NCBI GenBank assembly: GCA_022447625.1
Contig: JAKVAX010000006.1
Location: 145,103 to 209,102, forward strand
From: Flavobacteriales bacterium
GTDB taxonomy: Bacteria > Bacteroidota > Bacteroidia > Flavobacteriales_D > Sanyastnellaceae
DNA length: 64,000 nucleotides
Direction: 5' to 3'
Shown here piece after piece: positions 46,266 to 55,201 of this stretch (positions within the stretch are counted from its first letter, which is position 1; the number at the start of each line of letters is the position of its first letter). The notes beneath the pieces are model-generated. The model was not told the DNA's origin, searched no databases, and worked only from the letters and a program-made list of their open reading frames with translations. A program made the position numbers and the translations under genes.

Positions 46266-46888
46266 AGGGTCACGCGTTTTTGGAAGCGATCTTTCAATCG
46301 CTGGTCATGGGTCACAATGATCAAAGACGCACCGCTCAAACGTGCTTGTTCTTCTAACAGATCAATCACCTCATTAGCGTTCTTGTCATCAAGAGCAGAA
46401 GTAGGTTCATCAGCAAGTACCACTGACGGGTCGTTCATCAACGCACGAGCAATCGCCACACGTTGTTGCTCTCCGATACTCAAGTTTTTAGGGAATTGCT
46501 TGAGCTTGTGTTTCAGATTCAATCGATCAAGAATACTCGCGGCTTTCTGCTTGTTGACCTTCTTGTTATTTAAGAAGTGCGGCAGTACCAAGTTGTCTTC
46601 TACCGAAAGGCTCTCAACAAAATGTGCCGTCTGAAAAATGATTCCTACATGCTCGCCGCGGAAGGCGTCCATTTGAGCGTTGGTCAGACCTGAAGTGTCT
46701 TTACCTGCAATGCTGATCGAGCCTCGGGTTGGACGAAGCATTCCTGCGAGCAAGTGCAGAAGGGTTGTTTTCCCCTTTCCTGATTCACCGAGGAGCAGCA
46801 AGTGTTCTTGTGCTTCACAGTTCACATCCGGAAATTGGAACGACGGACCATTCGGGTACTGGAATTCTATGTTAGTGCTCTTGAGCAT
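46262..46888 (-). CDS. ABC transporter ATP-binding protein (MacB/LolD type)
   Basis: The 208-residue ATPase has Walker A GESGKGKTTLLHLL, the Q-loop FQTAHFVE, the signature LSIGEQQRVAIARAL, Walker B VVLADEPTSALD and the H-loop IVTHDQRL. Note that the signature LSIGEQ replaces LSGGQQ, a modest variant. It is the first gene of the set with the FtsX-type permease and the DUF3299 lipoprotein. Confidence 0.93.
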   Translation of the reverse strand: MLKSTNIEFQYPNGPSFQFPDVNCEAQEHLLLLGESGKGKTTLLHLLAGMLRPTRGSISIAGKDTSGLTNAQMDAFRGEHVGIIFQTAHFVESLSVEDNLVLPHFLNNKKVNKQKAASILDRLNLKHKLKQFPKNLSIGEQQRVAIARALMNDPSVVLADEPTSALDDKNANEVIDLLEEQARLSGASLIIVTHDQRLKDRFQKRVTL

Positions 46889-46944
46889 TATGCGAATTTG
46901 CTACGCTTTCTTGGTTTATCAAAACTGACTTTTGCCTGAAAGGT

Positions 46945-47490
46945 TCAGACCTTATCAGTAAAGTGTGAGCGTTGCTTGTCTTGAGAGAACTTGTCTTTGT
47001 TGTAGTTCTGGCTTCCGCCCTTCGGAATAGACAAGGAATGCCAGTTATTTCCTTTCAATTGACGAGCGAGGTAGACGATTTGTCCGACGTGGTAGCTATA
47101 ATGCCCAAGTTGACGCATAATGGCCTCAGTGACTGTGTGTCCCTCGTTGCGGATATAGATGATGCGTTCAAGATCTTCTTCAGTCAACGGTTCGATGGCG
47201 TGGAAGAGGCAATTCCATCCTTCTTCCCATAGTTTTTTTATTTCCGCAGGGGATTCCGCTTCTAATTCAAATTCACCGTCTCGGTTTCTCCATTCCTTTT
47301 CCCCGTCTGTGGTTAAGAAGTCAGTCCAACGTGAAAGCATATTTCCATGAAGGTGTTTCATGATAATTGCTAAACTGTTGCTTACTTCATTTGGGGTGTC
47401 AAATAATTGATCTTCTTCTAATTGATCAATACTCTTATCACCCAATGATTTGTAATAGCGGAAAAGTTTGATGGTGTTGGGTAGGAACAT
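46945..47490 (-). CDS. DinB-like protein (DUF1572)
   Basis: The 181-residue protein has the four-helix layout of the DinB/YfiT superfamily, with IIMKHLHGNMLSRWTDFL holding the first metal His and QLGHYSYHVGQIVYLAR the last His pair. These proteins often bind metal and may act in thiol-dependent detoxification, but the function here is unknown. The C-terminus is long and basic (KGGSQNYNKDKFS). It stands alone, transcribed in the same direction as the ABC set after a 56-base gap. Confidence 0.82.
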   Translation of the reverse strand: MFLPNTIKLFRYYKSLGDKSIDQLEEDQLFDTPNEVSNSLAIIMKHLHGNMLSRWTDFLTTDGEKEWRNRDGEFELEAESPAEIKKLWEEGWNCLFHAIEPLTEEDLERIIYIRNEGHTVTEAIMRQLGHYSYHVGQIVYLARQLKGNNWHSLSIPKGGSQNYNKDKFSQDKQRSHFTDKV

Positions 47491-47570
47491 GGGCTGTGTT
47501 GAGGTTTGTTGAACTGCTTAAATATACTCACCATTCGTGATACGAATGGCCTTCTCAAGACCCTTTAGGA

Positions 47571-49075
47571 ATGATTGTGAAAAGGGTTTTCATTAAATTT
47601 CATGTGTGAAGCCTTCATTGATCATTTCCTCTACTAGTAACACTGTTTCCTTGGGGCGGATTTTCCCAATCTGGCTTCAATGAAATCTATCCACATGGAT
47701 TGTTTGCTGAAGAAGGCGGACAGTTACTCTTGGTAGGTGGAAATGCGCTAGTCGTGTCAACGGCATTTGATCTTGGCGAAACATCGGGGTTCTATTCCTT
47801 CACTGAAGTTGATGCCTTTACTGGTGATGAATTAGACTATCAGCAGATTGGAATTCCATATTTGTATGCTTTCAAGAGGGAAAGTGTCATTCAAGTCAAT
47901 GAGAATCTTTTTGTTTGGTCTGGAATTGACGAAAGTGGTGCGGCTATGTATGCTTGGGATTCCGAATTTAATGTGCTGTGGTCAGTTACCGATGAAAATG
48001 GAGAGTTTTCACCTCCGACACTACTCGATAGTGAGAAGCTCTTGACAGTATACCGCAGCGAGGAAAGAGATGAGATGTCATTTTGGACTATTAGCCTATC
48101 AGGTCAGATTGAATCAACCATGCAGTTGGTAGGGCATGAGAATACTGGCATTACAGTTTGGCAAGTGGACGAACTCTCTTCAGGTAATGTGGTAGTAAAC
48201 GGAGTTGTCACCAACTTTAGCATGGATATCGGAGACTTCGAATCTGACAATGTTACTTTAGTGGTAGATTCCAATTATGAGTTGCTATGGGAAGATCGCT
48301 GGGGTGGTGATTGGGATGACGGGATTCCATTTTCAATTGAAGGACAGACTGAAGAGTTAATTGTTTCTAGTGAAGAAATGTTGTTATCGGAAGAATGGCA
48401 AGTAGGAGTATATTCTCAATTCCAAATAGAAAGTAAGAATCAGGATACCGGAGAAATAACGTTCTGTGAGCATTTCGGCCCACAGACACAATCGCAAATG
48501 GTATAATCAGAGATTTGAAGAGTACCTCAGATGGTGGTTTTGTAGTTTTGGGAGTAGGGCAAATTCTTGCAGGAACATTTCATTCCTACAGTTTCTTAGC
48601 TAAGTTTTCTTCGACCTTGGAGGAAGAGTGGTTTCGGACATACTCTTTTGAACCTTTTGAGCAGAATGTCACAAAGGTGAACGAATTACGTGATGTTGAG
48701 GAATTGGATTCGGGTGGTTTCGCCGTATCGGGATTATACCTTGAGCAGGATTTGAACGATGAAGAGAACGGTATACCGTGGCTCATAGTCACCGATGAAT
48801 GCGGCCTCATTCAGCAAGATTGTACCATTTCCGTTCCTTCCCTCCCAGCTGCAGGCATCAAAGTCTTCCCGAACCCGACTGGGGGATGGCTCAATATTCC
48901 GCAAGAATTCATCGGACATAACTTTCGACTTGTAAACGCGGAAGGTAAACTGGTAGACCATGGCCAGTTCACTTTTGCTGGATTTGATTTGACCGAATTC
49001 AATGAAGGACTTTACGTTCTTTCTATTGAACAAGACAATGGAAATTGGGTAAATACTTCAGTAGTTAAGAAGTAG
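47571..49075 (+). pseudogene. Decayed type IX-secreted protein with two or more breaks
   Basis: The frame LLVGGNALVVSTAFDLGE to GPQTQSQMV (to 48506) and the next frame TSDGGFVVLGVGQIL to the end (to 49075) join as one protein if a shift near 48485-48490 is repaired; upstream of 48515 the second frame already reads IANGIIRDLKSTSDGG. The end is a type IX sorting domain (VFPNPTGGWLNIP, LVNAEGKLV, EGLYVLSIEQ). The N-terminus is also broken: a MIVKRVFIKF start runs into stops before the FSQSGFNEIYPHG part. Both breaks are seen directly, so the gene is probably dead. Repeat motifs of the TSDGG kind suggest a beta-propeller or delta-60-like fold. Confidence 0.75.
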
Positions 49076-49086
49076 TACGTCTATAG

Positions 49087-49094
49087 TACCTTTG
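49087..49094 (+). promoter_or_regulatory. -7 element TACCTTTG
   Basis: TACCTTTG lies four bases before the ATG at 49099 and starts only 12 bases after the stop of the decayed gene. Confidence 0.55.
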
Positions 49095-49098
49095 CCCC

Positions 49099-49482
49099 AT
49101 GAATTTCACTCAACGTCTATCACGTTACCTCGTCGGCATCTTCATTGGTGTGCTGATGGCTTTCTTCCTTTTTGGTCAACGCAATTGCACGGGCTGGATG
49201 CCAGAGAACCGTGTGAAGGTGCTGATCTTGGAAAACCCTCTCTTCGAAAATGAGCGCGTACAGTGTTTGATGGAATGCAACAGCATCAGCAGCAAAATGC
49301 TTCGTGACATCATGCGTGAAGCGGAAGTAGATTTTGCAGCAAGTTCACCACGTGAATCACCTAAGAAGTACACGCTAGTTGAGACAGCGATCGATCCTTT
49401 GAAGGTGTACGTGGAGATGGCCGATTCTTCATCGACCATTGTAAACCTTGAACGTCCGGGGTTGAATCAGTGTGATTGTTGA
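49099..49482 (+). CDS. Membrane-anchored small protein, DUF4258-like
   Basis: The 127-residue product has one N-terminal membrane helix (about 9-27) followed by NCTGWMPENRVKVLILENPL and a soluble part with CNSISSKMLRDIM, and ends with three Cys (NQCDC). Proteins of this build are common in Bacteroidota and are listed as DUF4258; I give that match as a recollection. A -7 element at 49087 gives an almost leaderless transcript. The stop abuts the opposing dehydrogenase gene with no spacer. Confidence 0.7.
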   Translation: MNFTQRLSRYLVGIFIGVLMAFFLFGQRNCTGWMPENRVKVLILENPLFENERVQCLMECNSISSKMLRDIMREAEVDFAASSPRESPKKYTLVETAIDPLKVYVEMADSSSTIVNLERPGLNQCDC

Positions 49483-51018
49483 TCAGTCGACCCAGTCAGC
49501 AACGACAAACTTTCCTGTTCTTACCTCGTCTGAACCTTCGCAAGTAACGCGTACAGAGTACACGCCTGAAGGGTAGCCCGAAATGTCAATGCGGTAGGCA
49601 CGAACGCCGGTGCTTCCACCATATTCGTTCATGAGTTTTCCTTGGGCATTGTAGACTTGCATGCGGTCGAGAACGAAATTCCCGCCGAGGTCGAGAATGG
49701 TCTCGTTGTAAGCAGGGTTAGGGACAAATTTCAGGGCTGTGTCCTTCGTGTCAGATGGCGCCGTGTAATTCGGGTCCGCCGCAATTTTGTAGACAGCCAA
49801 ACGGGTACAGATGTACAAGTTTCCTTGGTTGTCTTGTCCGAAACCAAGGCGTGTTTCAATCCAAGGCTGGAAGCCACCATCGACTATCACTTCAACGGGC
49901 TCATTTTGCCAGCCTGTGCCGTCATTCCAAAGCAACCAGAACTTCTCGTCGGCAAATCCACAAGCATCGCTGTAGATGTAGTAGCCGTAGAGAGAAGGGA
50001 TTTCTTGTCCGCGGTAAACGAAACCACCGATGACTGAACAGAGGTTGCCATTGTGGAAGTAATCATAAGCCGGAAGTTGAGTGATTCCGTCTGGGTCACA
50101 ATTCTCGACTGGCTCGTAGCAGGCATTTCCTTCAAGTAAGCGCCAACCGTAGTTGATACCACCAACTCCAGATTCGCCGAAAGAAACTTCTTCCCAGTCT
50201 ACTTCACCCACATCACCGATATACATATCACCGGTTATGCTATCGAAACTCCAACGCCATGGATTCCGTAAGCCGTAAGCCCAGATCTCTTCACGGGCAT
50301 TTTCTACACCAACAAATGGGTTGTTAGTAGGGATTGTATACGGCGTATCACCATTGACTCCGATACGAAGAACCTTACCTAGAATGGTGTCAAGACTTTG
50401 TGCATTGTTGTCTGCATCGCCACCGCTGCCGCCGCCTGTCTGGCCGCTTCCTGTAGATCCTCCGTCTCCGATAGAGCAGTAGAGGTAACCGTCTTGTCCG
50501 AAGAATACCGCACCGCCGTTATGTCCACGACGTGGCATTTCGATGTAGAGCACTTCGTACCACCAGTCAGTATCCGCTTTGTATTCGTCGTCAGCTGAAC
50601 GACGGAAACAAACGAGGTGTTCGTCGTAGAGGTTGGTTCCTGTTCCGTCAGGACGGTAACCGTTGTACATCAAATAGAAGAATCCGTTCTCTTCGTAGTT
50701 CGGGTCTAGGGTAATGCTCAACAACCCTTCTTCGGAACCAATTCCGAAATCAACGATATCGAGTCCGTTTTCACCGATATCAAAGAATGGCTCGTCAAGC
50801 ACAACGCCGTCTTCGTAAACCCAAATCTTCCCATTTTGGCAAAGGATTAGAAGTCGATCTTCGTTCGAGTCATTGGAAAATGAGACCACTTGAATCGCAT
50901 CATCGAGGTAAGCCAAGCGATCTGCAATTAGCTCCGTTGGTCGTTGAGCGATTGAGTTAGTATTCCACGCTAGCGAGAGTAGCAGAAATACCGAAATACG
51001 TACCCATCCTTTCTTCAT
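49483..51018 (-). CDS. Secreted PQQ-type sugar dehydrogenase with type IX sorting domain
   Basis: From ATG 51018 the 511-residue product has a signal peptide (about 1-25), a six-bladed propeller of the sorbosone/glucose dehydrogenase type (EGLLSITLDPNYEENGFFYL, MPRRGHNGGAVFFGQDGYLYCSIGDGG, LGKVLRIGVNGDTPY, EEIWAYGLRNPWRWSFD, GDVGEVDWEEV) and a sorting domain (VPNPAYNETIL, VYNAQGKLM, SGVYSVRV). PQQ binding is plausible but not proven. The longer frame to 51318 overlaps the divergent cytochrome gene and adds a poor N-terminus. Only about 90 bases separate its start from that of the pentaheme cytochrome. Confidence 0.85.
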   Translation of the reverse strand: MKKGWVRISVFLLLSLAWNTNSIAQRPTELIADRLAYLDDAIQVVSFSNDSNEDRLLILCQNGKIWVYEDGVVLDEPFFDIGENGLDIVDFGIGSEEGLLSITLDPNYEENGFFYLMYNGYRPDGTGTNLYDEHLVCFRRSADDEYKADTDWWYEVLYIEMPRRGHNGGAVFFGQDGYLYCSIGDGGSTGSGQTGGGSGGDADNNAQSLDTILGKVLRIGVNGDTPYTIPTNNPFVGVENAREEIWAYGLRNPWRWSFDSITGDMYIGDVGEVDWEEVSFGESGVGGINYGWRLLEGNACYEPVENCDPDGITQLPAYDYFHNGNLCSVIGGFVYRGQEIPSLYGYYIYSDACGFADEKFWLLWNDGTGWQNEPVEVIVDGGFQPWIETRLGFGQDNQGNLYICTRLAVYKIAADPNYTAPSDTKDTALKFVPNPAYNETILDLGGNFVLDRMQVYNAQGKLMNEYGGSTGVRAYRIDISGYPSGVYSVRVTCEGSDEVRTGKFVVADWVD

Positions 51019-51096
51019 CTGGTGTATTTTGTGACAAGCTTCCAACATTTCCCGACCCTGAACGTTCAAAGCTGGGTGTTCATTCCCGTCAAAAGC

Positions 51097-51104
51097 TATT
51101 TTTG
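51097..51104 (+). promoter_or_regulatory. -7 element TATTTTTG of the pentaheme gene
   Basis: TATTTTTG lies seven bases before the ATG at 51112 and fits TAnnTTTG. Confidence 0.55.
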
Positions 51105-51111
51105 CAAAGAT

Positions 51112-53034
51112 ATGCGCAAGTCTGTTCTGTCGAAATTTATTAATCCCACCAATCTTGCGGTGCTGTTGATAACCATCACGGCCCTCGTATTTATGGGATT
51201 CCGCACGGAGCCGGGGAATTTTCATTCCAACGGTTCTCGCATGATGATGCAAATGGCTGGTTTGACCACTACCTCTGGTATTTTCTTTACTGGTAGCGGA
51301 AACTGTGTCAACTGTCATGGCACTGATCCAAACGGCCTAGCCTTGGTCACTGCAGATGGCGAAGACGTAGCTCCAGTGAATGATTGGCAGGCGACCTTGA
51401 TGGCGAATTCAGCGCATGATCCGTTTTGGCGTGCAAAGGTTCGTCATGAGATTCTTGAATCACCCGCTATCGCGGAAGAGATTGAGAATGTTTGTACAGA
51501 TTGCCATGCACCGCAAGGGCATTCTGAGTTCCACATGACAGGACAAGGAACGCACTACTCCATGGAATACTTGCTGACAGACTCTCTGGGCTTGGATGGG
51601 GTAGGATGTATTGCGTGCCACGGAATTGAAGATGAAGGACTTCGTAATTCACACAACGGAAATCAACCATACAGTGAACTGCAAGTAGCTTACGGGACCT
51701 TCGACAATCCATGGTCTGGACCGATGATTCAGCAAACGGGCTTTTCACCAGCTGAAGGTCAGCACATGGGCCAAAGCGAAGTTTGTGCAGGATGCCACAG
51801 TCTATTCGTTGAGACCGTTGATTATGATGGTGTCGCTACGGGTGATACTTTCTTTGAGCAGGCGACTTACCATGAATGGCTCAACTCGATTTACGACGAA
51901 CAGGAAATCGAATGTCAAGGGTGCCACATGCCAGACGCTGGTGATGTGAAGATGAGTCCAACACCCAACTGGTTGTTCCCTCGTCCTTTCCAGAAACACT
52001 ACTTCGTAGGTGGAAATAGCTTCATGTTAGGGTTGATGCGTGACAATGCAGAAGAACTTGGTGTTGCTGCTTCGACAGAGCAATTTGATATGGTGATTGA
52101 GCGCACGCTTGATGCCCTCCAGAATCAAAGCTTGACCATGAATGTTGAGCACATAGGCAACGAACAGGATTCAGCATTGATTGAGGTGAGCTTATTGAAC
52201 GAAGTCGGACATAAATTCCCAAGTGGTTACCCAGCGCGTTTGCTATTCCTCGAGTTCAAAGTGACAGACGAAGATGGAAACATACTCTTCCACAATGGAA
52301 TTATCGACGAGAACTACGAGATCGTTGATCGTGATGAGGGTTACGAACCTCACTACAACATCATTCGCAACGAAGAAGATGTCATGATCTACGAAATGGT
52401 TCAGGCAGATGTGAATGATCAACCCACTACCGTGCTTGAACGTGCGAAGTACCCTCTAAAGGATAACCGCTTGACCCCGGTTGGTTTCTCGCAGAGTCAC
52501 CTCTCTTACGATACGACTACGGTAGCTGGATTCGCACTGAATGATCCAAATTTCAACGCCCTTGAAGGTCTCGAAGGAAGTGGAGGTGACCGGGTACAAT
52601 ACCGCGTCCCTATTGACGGCTACGTTGGACCAATCCAAATCGAAGCACGCGCCTGGTATCAAAGCCTCCCACCTCAATGGACAGAAGAAATGTTCGCTTG
52701 GGATGATCCAGAAATTCAAGGCTTCAAGGAGATGTTTGAAGAACGCGATAACACCCCAGTATTGGTCTCAGAAGTCATCCAAGACAGCACGACAGATATT
52801 GATGAAGCTGATACTCTACGAAATGTAGAAATAGGTCCAAATCCAACCACCACAGGCCTCGTTCGTTTCTATGGCCTACCTCAAGGCACGCATCAAATCG
52901 ATATCTACACTCAAACCGGTCAATTGGTCTTCAGTGACTACACGACAACACAAGAACTTACACTGCCATCTGCGGCTGGGTGTTATGTCTTGGTAGTTGA
53001 TGGGGTGAAAAGTTTTAGGGTGGTGAAAGAATAA
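51112..53034 (+). CDS. Secreted pentaheme cytochrome c with type IX sorting domain
   Basis: The 640-residue product starts MRKSVLSKF with a signal helix (about 12-32), then five CxxCH sites: CVNCH (from residue 65), CTDCH, CIACH, CAGCH and CQGCH, all in the first half. The second half is a beta-rich domain (LIEVSLLNEVGHKFPSGYPARLLFLEF) typical of multiheme cytochromes that sit outside the inner membrane. It ends with a sorting domain (IGPNPTTTGLVRF, DIYTQTGQLVF, CYVLVVDGVKSFRVVKE), so it is probably exported to the cell surface by the type IX system. The divergent sugar dehydrogenase suggests joint surface electron transfer. A dispersed motif copy lies at 51465-51477. Confidence 0.85.
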   Translation: MRKSVLSKFINPTNLAVLLITITALVFMGFRTEPGNFHSNGSRMMMQMAGLTTTSGIFFTGSGNCVNCHGTDPNGLALVTADGEDVAPVNDWQATLMANSAHDPFWRAKVRHEILESPAIAEEIENVCTDCHAPQGHSEFHMTGQGTHYSMEYLLTDSLGLDGVGCIACHGIEDEGLRNSHNGNQPYSELQVAYGTFDNPWSGPMIQQTGFSPAEGQHMGQSEVCAGCHSLFVETVDYDGVATGDTFFEQATYHEWLNSIYDEQEIECQGCHMPDAGDVKMSPTPNWLFPRPFQKHYFVGGNSFMLGLMRDNAEELGVAASTEQFDMVIERTLDALQNQSLTMNVEHIGNEQDSALIEVSLLNEVGHKFPSGYPARLLFLEFKVTDEDGNILFHNGIIDENYEIVDRDEGYEPHYNIIRNEEDVMIYEMVQADVNDQPTTVLERAKYPLKDNRLTPVGFSQSHLSYDTTTVAGFALNDPNFNALEGLEGSGGDRVQYRVPIDGYVGPIQIEARAWYQSLPPQWTEEMFAWDDPEIQGFKEMFEERDNTPVLVSEVIQDSTTDIDEADTLRNVEIGPNPTTTGLVRFYGLPQGTHQIDIYTQTGQLVFSDYTTTQELTLPSAAGCYVLVVDGVKSFRVVKE

Positions 53035-53040
53035 ATTTTA

Positions 53041-53131
53041 TTAGGCTTAAGGCCTATGGCTTAGGGCGTAAATTGATTTCTCCCTTAGGCCGTGCGCCTT
53101 AGGCCATATACCTTACGGTGTACGCCTAAGA
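53041..53131. repeat. Long heptamer array with inverted halves
   Basis: Thirteen consecutive 7-base units keep one phase from 53041 to 53131. Words at the start (TTAGGCT, TATGGCT, TAGGGCG) are the reverse complement type of those at the end (CCTTAGG, CCTTACG, CCTAAGA), so the two halves can pair into a long hairpin. The array begins seven bases after the cytochrome stop. Confidence 0.8.
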
Positions 53132-53159
53132 TTTGTAAATTAGTCTTACAACCTAACCC

Positions 53160-55097
53160 ATGAAACGAAGCTTACTCCTACTTGCAGGCATGTTCTGCTT
53201 TGCGTCTGTGTTGGCTCAGCCAACGAATATTACCATTGATGCAGACTTTTCTGATTGGACAGCCGATTTACCTGGGGTGATTGATACACCAGAGGTGACA
53301 AGTGATGTCGATATTCTCAGTTTTCAGGTGACGAATGACGCTGACTTCCTCTACGTGCATGTGGTGTTGGCTGATGAGATTGATTTGACCGAAGATTTGA
53401 TCCCTCACAATTTGCGGATGTTTATTGACGCAGATAATGATGCTGGAACGGGGTTCAATCCTCAAGCGGGGTATGGCTCCGAGTTAGGGATTGTCTTCCG
53501 AGATCGCTTTGCTTATTATGATGTGATTCCAGAATCTACCGTGACCTTTAGTGATTTTCAGTTTCGTCCGGCACCTACTGTTTCAGGGAATGAATTTGAG
53601 TTCGCTATAGGACGAGATGTCATTCCAGATGGGGTTAATCCGCTGTTCAGCAGCGAGACGATCAAGATTCTATTGATAGAGAACAACGGGGGAGATCGCT
53701 GTCCAAATAACGGAAGTGTATTTGCGTACACCTTCAACGATGACCCGATAGCCACTCCTGACCCTACACCTTTTGAAAAGGTACAGGCGACGGACCTGCG
53801 CTTTGTAACTTACAATGTACTTGCCAATGGACTCACGAATGGGAGCCGTCAAGATGCGATTCGTCGTCAGTTGCAAGCGGTAGATCCGGATATTATCGGT
53901 TTCCAAGAGGTAGGTTCAGTATCTACTTCTGCAGCGAAGACTTTGCTAGACGATTGGTTGCCATTAGATACACCAGACGGTTGGTATTTGGTGAAGGATG
54001 AAGACATGATCACGGCATCACCTTGGCCGTTCATTGAGACGTGGCCATCACTATCACGTCAGTTTCCGGCATTGATTGACCTACCGGCCATTTATGGTGC
54101 TGATTTACTGTTGGTGAATGCCCACCTCTCATGCTGTGGCAACAATGATGGAAGACAGGATCAAGTTGACTCTTACATCGAATGGCTTTCAGATGCGATG
54201 ACCGTTGGAGGTTCAGTGGATCTTCCTGAATTCACACCCATCGTCTATCTGGGTGACTTGAATTTGGTCGGCTACGCAAGTCAGTTGAATACCTTGCTGA
54301 CCGGAGATATCGTTCAAGAAGGAACTTACGGTGCCGACTTCGCTCCTGATTGGGATGGTACTTCGATTACAGAGGCTCTATGCATTCAATCAGATAAGCG
54401 CATGCATTACTCATGGCGTAATGACGCTGAAGACAACTTCCCTCCAGGGAAATTAGATTTCATCATGTACAGCGATGCAGTGATAGATTTGAGTCGTTCT
54501 TACGCCATCCAAACTGAGGTCATGCCAGCAGATCGACTGGCCTTGTATGGGTTGAATGAGGATGATACCTCAACGGCTAGTGATCATTTCCCCGTGGTTG
54601 CTGATTTTGCCTTGACTTTATTCGCTGATGCTGATAACGATGGTGTCATTGATGAACTTGATAACTGCGTAGATACACCAAATGCAGATCAAGCTGATTG
54701 GAATAATGACGGTGCGGGCGATGCTTGTTCTGATTCAGATGGTGACGGTCTTCTTGATGATCAGGAGATCAATACCTTCGGCACAGATCCAGGCCTCGAA
54801 GATTCTGATAACGACGGACTAACCGACGGAGAAGAGGTTAATGTTTATGGTACGCTCCCTCTAGTGCAAGATTCAGACGGAGATGGCCTAACTGATTGGC
54901 TCGAAATTTCAACGGGAATCTATAACCCCCTAGACCCAGACACAAACAACAACGGCTGTAATGATGCTGATGAATTCTCTTACCAATGCGGTGATTCCCC
55001 ATGCTCCGATTGTGTCGGCGACTTAGACAACAACGGCATTGTGAATGCGGCTGACTTGTTGGTGTTTTTAGGGGCGTTCGGGCTAATCTGCGAGTAG
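53160..55097 (+). CDS. Secreted endonuclease/exonuclease/phosphatase with calcium repeats and dockerin-like end
   Basis: The 645-residue product has a signal peptide (about 1-19), a cellulose-binding-like or DOMON-like N-domain (INDADFSDW-type start, MFIDADNDAGTGF), then an endonuclease/exonuclease/phosphatase domain (RFVTYNVLANG, IIGFQEVGS, VYLGDLNLVG, TASDHFPVVADF with the catalytic His). Thrombospondin type 3 calcium repeats follow (DADNDGVIDELDNC, DSDGDGLLDDQEI, DSDNDGLTDGEEV). The C-terminus GDLDNNGIVNAADLLVFLGAFG is an EF-like segment closely similar to the end of the subtilase. No type IX sorting domain is seen. Heptamer arrays flank it on both sides. Confidence 0.85.
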   Translation: MKRSLLLLAGMFCFASVLAQPTNITIDADFSDWTADLPGVIDTPEVTSDVDILSFQVTNDADFLYVHVVLADEIDLTEDLIPHNLRMFIDADNDAGTGFNPQAGYGSELGIVFRDRFAYYDVIPESTVTFSDFQFRPAPTVSGNEFEFAIGRDVIPDGVNPLFSSETIKILLIENNGGDRCPNNGSVFAYTFNDDPIATPDPTPFEKVQATDLRFVTYNVLANGLTNGSRQDAIRRQLQAVDPDIIGFQEVGSVSTSAAKTLLDDWLPLDTPDGWYLVKDEDMITASPWPFIETWPSLSRQFPALIDLPAIYGADLLLVNAHLSCCGNNDGRQDQVDSYIEWLSDAMTVGGSVDLPEFTPIVYLGDLNLVGYASQLNTLLTGDIVQEGTYGADFAPDWDGTSITEALCIQSDKRMHYSWRNDAEDNFPPGKLDFIMYSDAVIDLSRSYAIQTEVMPADRLALYGLNEDDTSTASDHFPVVADFALTLFADADNDGVIDELDNCVDTPNADQADWNNDGAGDACSDSDGDGLLDDQEINTFGTDPGLEDSDNDGLTDGEEVNVYGTLPLVQDSDGDGLTDWLEISTGIYNPLDPDTNNNGCNDADEFSYQCGDSPCSDCVGDLDNNGIVNAADLLVFLGAFGLICE

Positions 55098-55106
55098 CCT
55101 TTTTTA

Positions 55107-55134
55107 AAGGCTTATGGCCTAGGGCTTAAGGCGT
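55107..55134. repeat. Heptamer array, four units of AAGGCTT type
   Basis: Four in-phase units (AAGGCTT, ATGGCCT, AGGGCTT, AAGGCGT) lie just after the nuclease stop. The words match those of the array upstream of the same gene (53041), so the gene is bracketed. Confidence 0.7.
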
Positions 55135-55147
55135 AAGTTTCGTTCCG

Positions 55148-55201
55148 TCCACTGTCCACTGTCCACTGTCCACTGTCCACTGTCCACTGTCTACCGTCTC
55201 C
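55148..55201. repeat. Heptamer array, six TCCACTG plus decayed units, covering a stop codon
   Basis: Six perfect TCCACTG units are followed by TCTACCG and a partial unit. The stop codon of the proline dehydrogenase gene (complement at 55191-55193) lies in the seventh unit. Confidence 0.9.

Noticed and set aside
51019..51318. 100-residue N-terminal extension of the sugar dehydrogenase frame
   Set aside because: It would overlap the divergent cytochrome gene and its promoter and removes the signal peptide from the N-terminus.
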